NCBI GenBank assembly: GCA_032622095.1
Contig: CP136063.1
Span: 204,091,934 to 204,155,933, forward strand
DNA length: 64,000 bases
Direction: 5' to 3'
DNA from: Siphonodentalium dalli
Taxonomy: Eukaryota > Mollusca > Scaphopoda > Gadilida > Siphonodentaliidae
The notes beneath the pieces were generated by a model, which made no database searches, was not told where the DNA came from, and saw only the letters and a list, made by a program, of their open reading frames with translations. Shown here one piece after another: positions 56,180-64,000 of this stretch (positions within the stretch are counted from its first letter, which is position 1; the number at the start of each line of letters is the position of its first letter). The position numbers were made by a program, and so were the translations under genes.

Positions 56180-58090
56180 CTACGGCCTGATCTTTGTATT
56201 CATTCCATATGAATGTTCATCTTGTTGAATTATTGTACCGTTTGAGTAAAATGAGCCTTCTGCAGTTGCTCTGTTGTATTTCATTTTACGGCTTAAATAG
56301 CGCTTCTGCATCGACTCAAATGTAGATTTTTTTCCTCTGTGGTATGGTCCCCTTTTATCCTTATTCTTCATCTGCACATTCATTATGTCATTTTTACCAC
56401 ACTTCAGTCTAATATCTTTAGCCAAAAGAAGGGTTGATTTTCCTGTGCCAAAGGTAGCCGAATGAAGAGCGGAATGACATAGAGCGGTGAAATTTCTTGT
56501 CCATGTAGTATTTTTTGGTGCATAGGTGAATATTCGCTGATGAAGGTTTTCATTTTTGTTGGTGGTGAAGAGTTGGGAAAGTTTGCTGATGGTGTCGGGA
56601 ACTGCAAATTTATTTATGATGCACTGGATCTTTAAATTATCCTTTTTCACTAAATTTAGATGTTTACCGTGTGGTAGTTGCCTGGCACTGTATGATTTCA
56701 AGTGTGCAATGTAAACCGATGACAATTGACGACAGTTCTGATGGTTATTGGAAAAACAGGGTAAAACATTTTTTGTGGCTGCAATGAATCTTTTGATGAT
56801 GAATCTTCCGTATGGAATGTTCTTCTGTTACGAACTAGTTCTGTTTGGATCCGCCTTCGGAAGCTTCCAGGTAGCTTGGCCATGTAAATAAGTTTGTCAA
56901 TTCCATTCATCGCTGTATATAGTTTGATTGATTTAATATTTGTGTGCAATGTTCGCATTTTATGTACATAGCAGTGATAATGTTTTATATTGTTTCCAGA
57001 TTTTTTGAATATTCCCTTATTACTTTTCCCATTTGAGTATTGCAATCAGTGGTAACTGATCTCACTCCAATGATTTCTTTTTCTTCAATTTTCTGTAAAT
57101 GATGTTTCAGTGATGCTGATTCACTGGAAGAAATTGATTTCAATGTTGAATAGTTTCTGCGGCATCCTTTATTTTCCCCCATGTCATGTCTGCAATTCAT
57201 TTTACAGCATAGTTTTGTACATACATCAAGTGATAAGGGAAATTATTTTGAAGTTACATGTTCTGTTGCTACTGACACAGCTTGGGTCCCTGCCTCATAC
57301 CCTGTTTGAGGGCGGTTGTTGTATGCTGTGTCAATAGCAACATCTGCCTTGGGTTCAGTTCCAGAAAGCCGCATTACATCTCCAACAAATCTCTGACTGT
57401 CTTCCAATACTCCTTCATTCTGTTTGATGACACCATCAGCTATATTGTTCAATCTAGTATGGAGTAATGATTGGGCTGGTGATTGAATGTTTAAGCATGA
57501 TAAAATCATGCGAATATCTGATGGTCCAATCTTTGTCTTCATCATCGCAAAACAAAGACGGTCATTTGTGCTACCTTTGGCAGGCCCGCGTCTTTTAGCC
57601 TCTGACACCGAAGAAAGGGCATATGGCAATCCTTGGTAACTACAAAACCTACATTTGAGCGAAGCAGAAACACACAAACCTTGTCTCTTTTAAAGAATAA
57701 TCCTTGGCTGAGGACTATCGCACAAATTTCCATGTTCTGGAAAAAAAAACCTCCATATAGTTCATCCAGTAACGGAATATTGACTATGATGTTTCGCCTT
57801 CTTTGAAATGCGTAGCAAGTGAATTATCATCATCGTGTGCCTTCGGTCTCAATTTTGTTGGCACAAGATATTCCGGCATCAATCGGTTTGCTTCACTGAA
57901 TAATACAGGATCTGGTCTCTTTATAATTTCAACAGCTGGCCAGTCTTGATAATTTCTGATTCAACCACATCAATGGTATGTATACCCGTCCCTCTGATTG
58001 CTCGAATATCATTTCCCTTGTGGAAAAATCCCTTATTCTTTTCTCCCTTTTTTTTGGTCTTCCTCTTTTTAGTTTAATCCTGGGTGCCAT
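56180..58090 (-). pseudogene. Mutator-like transposase relic (PF20700-type) with N-terminal AT-hook
   Basis: Starts at ATG near 58090 with KLKRGRPKKREK, an AT-hook. After several breaks, 57677-57243 has CRFCSYQG...AKRRG and AIDTAYNNRPQTGYEAGTQA. 57200-56985 has CRHDMG and VRSVTTDCNTQMGK (the TTDgD-like strand of the core). 57045-56698 has CYVHKMRTLHTNIK and GIDKLIYMAKLPGSFRRRI. 56725-56180 has TTNKNENLHQRIFTYAPK and ARNF-like WTRNFTALCHSALHSATFG. This order is that of the second animal Mutator-like transposase family (Mutator domain), different from the MULE/SWIM gene at 24-29 kb. At least four frameshifts or stops separate the parts, so it is inactive. No TIR was found around it. Confidence 0.72.
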
Positions 58091-59020
58091 TTTTAACATA
58101 ACATTCATATAACAAAGGGGAATAACTCATATGGGGCATACTCCCTTTCTTTCCATGGTTACCAATGATGTCATTTAACTGTTACATACACACAGTATGC
58201 TGTTTTTGTCATTGGGGAACTTGACTGCTCCCGTAGTTACCTATTATGCCCATGAGGTCACACCCTTAGCTAATCGGATAGCTGTTTCCATGCTCAGGTG
58301 CCCCTTGTTTGCCAAAAAAGGCACACCATGAAGCATAACAGATAAATAAATGAGATAACTATGGTGCTGTGTGGTTCCCCAAGGCAATCAGTCATATGAA
58401 AAAATCTTATTTTCATGTTATATGGGCCATTTTGGAGTGATTTTTGCATGAAAAATGCAATTTTTGCTGTGCAGATCAAGGGGCATAACTCTATTTTTCG
58501 ATACCGACATTTAAAAAAGTAATAAGGACACAGGAAAGTTCACAATGCATGCATTGCATACATATATAACTTAGTGGGTTTATAACAATAAATGGTTGTT
58601 CAAGTTGCCACCTGAATTTTTTTCAAGGAATCGGCCGCCGATCGGGTAAGAAACTGTGGAGTGTCACCATAAATAAATTGTTAGATTTGCATCCAACTTA
58701 TTCAGAAAAGATGTGGCGGGAGGGCGAATTTTATTTTTTATATTTTATTCTTTCTAACATAAATGGTCATGAACAGTTCTAGATATGGAAGCAGTATCCT
58801 ATCTTATATAATACAAGATGATTTAGATTGTCCAATTTGATCAACATAGACTGACTAATGGGTCATTAAAATGTAGTTCGACAGTGAGAACAAAGTTTAC
58901 ATATAATATATCCAAATAAAAACAAAAATTGAGGAGCACTAAACATTGGGTCGAGTAGGGATGTAAAGCAAGCATTTATTTTATATTGTCTTTATCATAA
59001 ATCGTGTGGTATATGTGTTA
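58091..59020. other. No recognised gene
   Basis: AT-rich DNA 5' of the Mutator-like relic. Short ORFs only (for example 58479-58294 -). Confidence 0.5.
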
Positions 59021-59622
59021 TTAAAGGGGTACTGTACGCCATTTTCATTAAATTTCCGGTGACAACAACGATCTAATATCGATAATATATAGAAACATAA
59101 GTAATTTGAGTCGAAGATGTATTCTGTAAACGCTCAGGTTAATAGGCTATCTTAAAATTTAATAATTTAAAAGTTAATAATTTGATATAAATTGAATTTA
59201 TGACTGGAGCCATAAAATGGCGTCAATTAAATTACGAATTTCCGTAATCAAACTCAGTGAAATAAAGTAATTGAGGGATACTGGCTTGTTAAACCGATCG
59301 CACACACGATCGCTTAAAATATTATGATGATACGGGGAGAACACTCAAGCCACTCACTGACTAGCGACGATACAATAACTTAAATGATTATATGGGACTA
59401 GTATGCATATAATATAACTTTTATTTGATTCATTTGGTTGAAAACTGTACAAAAATTACTCGACAACGACAATTTGTATTTTTGCATTCCGGTAAATTTG
59501 TCAGCCGTAACACTACTTCGTACTCAACAGACTTTCAAATAATGAATTTTTTTTTACCTTATTCTCCGACTCGGAGACTATAAAAACCAACAACAACATT
59601 TGGCATACAGTACCCCTTTAAA
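59021..59622. mobile_element. 600-bp non-autonomous TIR element
   Basis: Ends ttaaaggggtactgtacgcc and, inverted, tggcatacagtacccctttaa-type sequence; TTAA at both outer ends suggests a piggyBac-like TTAA target. Interior non-coding. Confidence 0.75.
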
Positions 59623-61257
59623 CAGTTAAATGGGATTTAATTTAGATGTATTTATTATGTGACCTTTTCTAGAAGCAGAAATCTATGTGTTCAGAGTCGT
59701 CACGAATATGACAAATCATAGTTTATTTTGATATCTTCGACATCATACATTTTAAAATCCACTGCTATAGAACATGATATATGTTCATAGAGTATTGTGT
59801 AAAATGTGTAGATCCGGTTGTCCGTGTCACAAAATAGTAATGATAGTTGCCTCCGGTCAAGTGATGAAACACGAATATTTCGCTTTTATCACAATAATGC
59901 GCTGTGGCATACTATGACCTAATGTATCAAAAGACAGAGGAGAACAACTAAAGACTATCTTCAATAAATTCTAAACAACATTACTTACATACTCAGTGGC
60001 AGAGACTGTCCTTATACCTGTAAATAATATCTGGTTATATTCACCAAGGCCAGATATACCCGAAAGTTACTACGTTTTCTTTCCGCATCCCCGCGTTTAC
60101 CCCTTCGACCTAGTGTTACACATATCTGCCGGACACAAAACCATAAATTTGCAACATTGAGTGAATGGTCAATGCTGAAATAACAGCGTTAAACTCTGAT
60201 CACCTGATATTTAGCACATGTACGTGGGGATATTGGTAGATATGTTCAAATCCCAAGATAATGAAAACAAATAATGTGTAATGGGTTGTATAGTATATTC
60301 AAGTCGTAAAGGGCCGACTGTCAAAGTAATTTGAAGACAGTCAACTAAGAAACCGGTTAGATAGCATTTGATAACATTAGTCTTAAATAACATTTTCGAT
60401 GTACCGTCTCTTTGATCTGGTGGGATGGGGTGCTAATAGATTGAAGAGATGAGTATTTCTTCGTAGTATAATATAAGCATTACGACATACATGGTTTGTT
60501 ATCAAGGAGAGTGTTGAAAACTTGGGAAATGTAACTAGTATTTACACCGTAATGATATGCACTTCGGTTTCTGAGTTACATTCAATAATTAACCATAATT
60601 AATCATGCCAAATGAAACTATTATTCACTGTGTGGCGAAAGATTGCGTCGTATGCTGCATGCCCGAAATTATTACTTTTGATTCGACATTGGATGTCGTA
60701 ACGGAGGTGGGGGTCAGATTATATGGTACAGTGGATTCTTTGACCCCTCTTGTATCTCGTTACTGTAATTATATATATATATATCTTGTCTTGACTGTCT
60801 TCTTGAATCTTGTCTTGGTTCTGGGTCCTCAGTTTGGAACATACAGCCCTTGGGTTCTGATTCAGATAGTCAAGACTTTGTTTATAGAAATGATTATGTT
60901 TTATTCTGATAATATTCCCATTAGACAGGTAAGAATGATGATAATCTATAATAGATTCATGTGATCAATAGCACTGATAGCTCTCTAAGATTGCAACTCA
61001 ATAGAAGAGAATAGAATCTGAGCATACTAATAAATGTGTGCAAATACAGGTATTCCAAATTACGCCACAAAAGTAGTCAAACTTCAATAAAAGGCACTTT
61101 CAGAAAGCCTATTAATAACACATCAAGCGTGTTCTATTGTTTACTCAAATGATTGGGCTCACATTGGAAATACCGGGCTTTAAATCCCAAATTGTGTGCA
61201 AACCATCAAGACGGGTGCCAAATCTGACTTGCTCTCCTGAGATTTCCGTTACAAAGC
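59623..61257. other. No recognised gene
   Basis: ORF 60605-60964 (119 codons) includes a hydrophobic segment (YIYIYLVLTVFLNLVLVLG) partly from a TA microsatellite; no family recognised. Confidence 0.4.
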
Positions 61258-61396
61258 CGACCACCGGAAATGGTCTCTTGTTTTTATACTAGGCGACCAT
61301 AAGGTCTCAAATCCAACCACATAATGTGGTCGGAAAACGACCATATGGTCAGAAATCTGACCACACGGAAGTGGTCAGTTGACCACGAGCAGCGGT
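61258..61396. repeat. Chain of short GGTC/GACC palindromes
   Basis: Consecutive palindromes share half-sites: GACCACCGGAAATGGTC, GACCATAAGGTC, CCACATAATGTGG, GGTCGGAAAACGACC, GACCATATGGTC, GGTCAGAAATCTGACC, GTGGTCAGTTGACCAC. See findings. Confidence 0.85.
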
Positions 61397-62209
61397 TGTC
61401 ACGGTGACGCGTTTCAGTTGGGCGGAGTTGCACAACTGGTGACGTCACCGCTAAACACGACAGTGCTAAGAATCTGGGACGAAATACGAACAAATTACCA
61501 ACTTAAAACTTTAACTATGCAACCGCTATTAATAATTACGACTTACTGTTTAAATACAATAATAAATGTGACATAATGAGATGAATATAATAGGATAAAG
61601 TGCATGTTTACAACTAGAATGAGGTGAATAGATGGGAAAATGGTGACGAAAATGAGCATGTTTACAAAGCGATGTTGCGAAACCGAAAGTATGAAACTTT
61701 ACGCTATGACATTAAAGGTATACTTTGCAACATCGCTACAATGTATTCTAAGCAGAAAACCCGAAGTTTTGAAGACGTAAATCGGTGCATTTGACTTGCG
61801 TAATTGCAGTGACCGGTAAATCTTTCAGATGTATCTGTTTTAATCATATGTGCACCTTTAATGATATTTAATAACAAACTTGTATATTACCAATACGTAT
61901 TTTCACTCCTATGTGGTTATACAATATGTTCGCGGCTTTCGCCGTGATGTGGCTTTGAGTGGCGGCCATTTTGACAGCCATTTCATGACCGCGATTGTAT
62001 TATTTTCTGTCCATGTCAGTCACTCTATTCATCCCGTACTCTAATTTCACACAAACTGTTAAAACTGCGTAATTCCTATGCCACAATATATCGTATAATG
62101 GCTTACTTCGAGAACTGATGTAGTTTATACATCAATATTTGAGGCCATCTTGGACAACAGTTTCCACAAAACAGTGGAATATTTGCTAGGCTGCCATATA
62201 TTCCAGGTT

Positions 62210-62340
62210 CTGAAAAATAATAGATTTCAAAAGACGATATCTGATAACTGAGCTTTGATGGGTGGGTTCCTCGATTCGAATCAGTAATTTTGGTGCGTTA
62301 ATTCGGATTATGTACCTTTAAAGGTACACAATCCGATTTG
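62210..62340. repeat. Fragment of the 22-kb snapback MITE family
   Basis: gatatctgataactgagctt, gggtgggttcctcgattcga and a terminal palindrome gtacctttaaaggtac match the arms at 22074-22503. Confidence 0.6.
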
Positions 62341-62462
62341 ATGGTCCCCGTATCATCAGATTCCAACAACAACATTTCTTCTTTTTTTTAAACCGATTTA
62401 GTTATCATAATCTATTAAATACCCAAAAATAATGATAACCACCCGTAACCACTGTCAAATCT

Positions 62463-62925
62463 CGTATATATGACCCGCCATATCAAATCCAGTCGTAAGT
62501 CGGGATTTTTTTTTACCCTGTGCCAATGCATTCTCTTATATATGCGAGTCGACCATAGGTCGCCTCGCATATATAAGAGAGTGCATTGGCCTAACAATTT
62601 TGTATAATTTTTTTTAAATAAATGTTTCTTACAATTTTTAGGACATAAAATAAAAAACATCCATTACCCTGCAGGGAGCCCCACACATATATAGAAGCAT
62701 ATAGAAGAGTGTCGTCTGCTCAAGTTTGTCTGGGGCTCTGTATGGGTGAAATTATAAAATTGTTAAAGAATACAAGAAAAAATTATTAAAATTGTAAAAC
62801 ATTGTTAGGCCAATGCATTCTCTTATATATGCGAGGCGACCTATGGTCGACTCGCATATATAAGAGAATGCATTGGCACAGGGTAAAAAAAATCACGACT
62901 TACGACTGGATTTGATCACATATAT
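62463..62925 (+). mobile_element. Fold-back MITE, 'CGACTCGCATATATAAGAG' family, copy 2
   Basis: Left end tatgacccgccatatcaaat; right end the inverse (ctggatttgatcacatat). Each end holds a head-to-head palindrome of gcattctcttatatatgcga and its complement. Interior ccctgcagggagccccacac matches copy 1 at 13670-14205 inverted. A single end-fragment lies at 19337-19445. Confidence 0.88.
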
Positions 62926-62989
62926 CAACATTTTGTTCAACGCAATTTGGTATCGAGAGTATGTCGGTCGGTTTGTCGAATATTTGCTA

Positions 62990-63600
62990 GGCCGCCAAAT
63001 ATTCCAGGTGGTAAAGAAAAAAACATATTTCAAAAATCGATATCTGATAACTCTGAGCTGTGATTGATGGTTCATCGATTCCAATGAAATATGTTTTACC
63101 CCTGAAACCGAAGAAATAGTAATTTAATCGGATCTTTAAATGACAAAATTGTTACATAAACGGCCTTCTCTCGGTAACTTTCAAATCCCGTTTATGGTGA
63201 GACATTGATTAAAGACATGTTATGCACTTCTTCGGGTGCATGAAACTGATAAGTTAGTATGTAGGCGCTATGACAACTGGAGGAATGTAACATTTTTCTA
63301 ACATCGCCGAAAATTTGAAGCAAATCGATCGTACCACTCCATAGAAAACATCGTCAGAACTACGCTCAATTGTAACTATTTACTACTCGATTCGAGACGC
63401 ATCCATCGGCGATAAACTAACGAAAACGATTTCGCCATCGAGAGTCACTGCATTTAATTCATATATAAGAATGACGGTGTGTGTTGTCAATTTGGATATA
63501 ATATTTGTAAAAAAATTACAACTTTGAACAAGATTAGTCTCCATGCATTTCTATTTGACTACCCTACCAGAGTGCTTCACATCACTTTAATTGCGTAATA
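62990..63600. repeat. MITE fragment plus inverted copy of the 16.4-kb dispersed repeat
   Basis: 62990-63130 resembles the snapback MITE arm (gatatctgataactctgagc, ccgaagaaatagtaattt). 63390-63600 is the reverse complement of 16415-16620 (atttcgccatcgagagtcac, ggtgtgtgttgtcaatttgg). The rest to 64000 shows no gene. Confidence 0.65.
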
Positions 63601-64000
63601 TAACAATATCACAATTTTACCAACAGGTGTAAGTTTTGGGGGGAATAGCGGGGCAACTTTATCACTAAACAAAACCGGTGAGAGTGGCCAATTCAGCAAT
63701 AGAAGTAGGGTAAAGTGGTCAGCCTATATAAGCTAAATGGCACCAATATCGCACAGTATATACACTCATGGTGGAGTGGGGACTTACAGTTTAAAGCCAC
63801 TTGGCGGCCGCGGATTTGCGCTCCAAAATACACCTAATAATATACGCTTTAAATTTGTTCCCGGTATCGAAATAGGTCGATAAATACGGGAACTACCTTT
63901 CTACGATTATTATTTCAGGCATACTGATTTTTTCCTTTCGACCCTTGTTGGACCCACCCACCCCCGCGTCCAATTTTTTTTTTCCGTTTTCGGCAGTTTA

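Overview
The window is a piece of an AT-rich invertebrate animal genome. Phylum is not provable from the sequence; a lophotrochozoan such as a mollusc is only a guess. The evidence is split genes with GT/AG signals, histone-type RNA stem-loops, many fold-back MITEs, and relics of animal DNA transposons. No confident host housekeeping gene is present; nearly everything recognisable is mobile or virus-derived.

Region 1 (1-9.0 kb): most of a Polinton/Maverick (adintovirus-like) element, all genes on the + strand and closely packed. In order: protein-primed DNA polymerase B (cut by the window edge, one frameshift), an unknown protein, packaging ATPase, two small basic proteins, a conserved Polinton protein, a retrovirus-like integrase with a chromodomain, a two-helix membrane protein, a probable minor virion protein, a core-like basic protein and a multiply broken major capsid gene. 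Integrase and ATPase are intact; polymerase, one minor protein and the capsid gene are not. The capsid 3' end runs into a different repeated sequence near 8985.

Region 2 (9.0-12.5 kb): a small cluster of non-histone ORFs. Two of them begin right after near-identical 530-bp leaders (9021-9552 and 10992-11523, with a third partial copy at 10712-10990). Every ORF locus of the cluster is followed, in the right orientation, by a perfect animal histone-mRNA 3' stem-loop. One product looks OTU-like. The cluster ends in a 271-bp palindrome made of 30-bp tandem units, then about 1 kb of 130-bp degenerate repeats and a 0.5-kb MITE.

Region 3 (15.6-30.3 kb): a 14.7-kb element bounded by inverted repeats of about 380 bp. 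Its minus-strand gene (29.1-23.75 kb) is a decayed Mutator-like transposase with an unusual domain order: Ulp1-type protease, GATA-type zinc finger, MULE DDE core, SWIM finger, two C2H2-like fingers and a PHD finger. On the opposite strand lies a phase-consistent four-exon chain ending in a C2H2 finger. MITEs are nested inside.

Region 4 (30.3-55.5 kb): mostly repeats. It holds a long hairpin, a poly(A)-ended retroposon, an inverted pair of 507-bp repeats 22 kb apart, palindrome chains of GGTCGGC/GCCGACC, two exons of a DUF4806 gene, a CAT/CAC trinucleotide tract, a tyrosine-recombinase C-terminus, several duplications and a perfect 10 x 32 bp minisatellite. A recurring AATAAAGAGCGTT motif, often paired, lies on both flanks of this region.

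Region 5 (55.5-64 kb): an HNH/His-Me-type endonuclease relic with one stop codon, a broken second Mutator-like transposase with an AT-hook, a 0.6-kb TIR element, a second palindrome chain and more MITEs. The overall picture is a nest of selfish DNA: a virus-like Polinton, a virus-like gene cluster that borrows histone mRNA processing signals, and at least two Mutator-related transposons.
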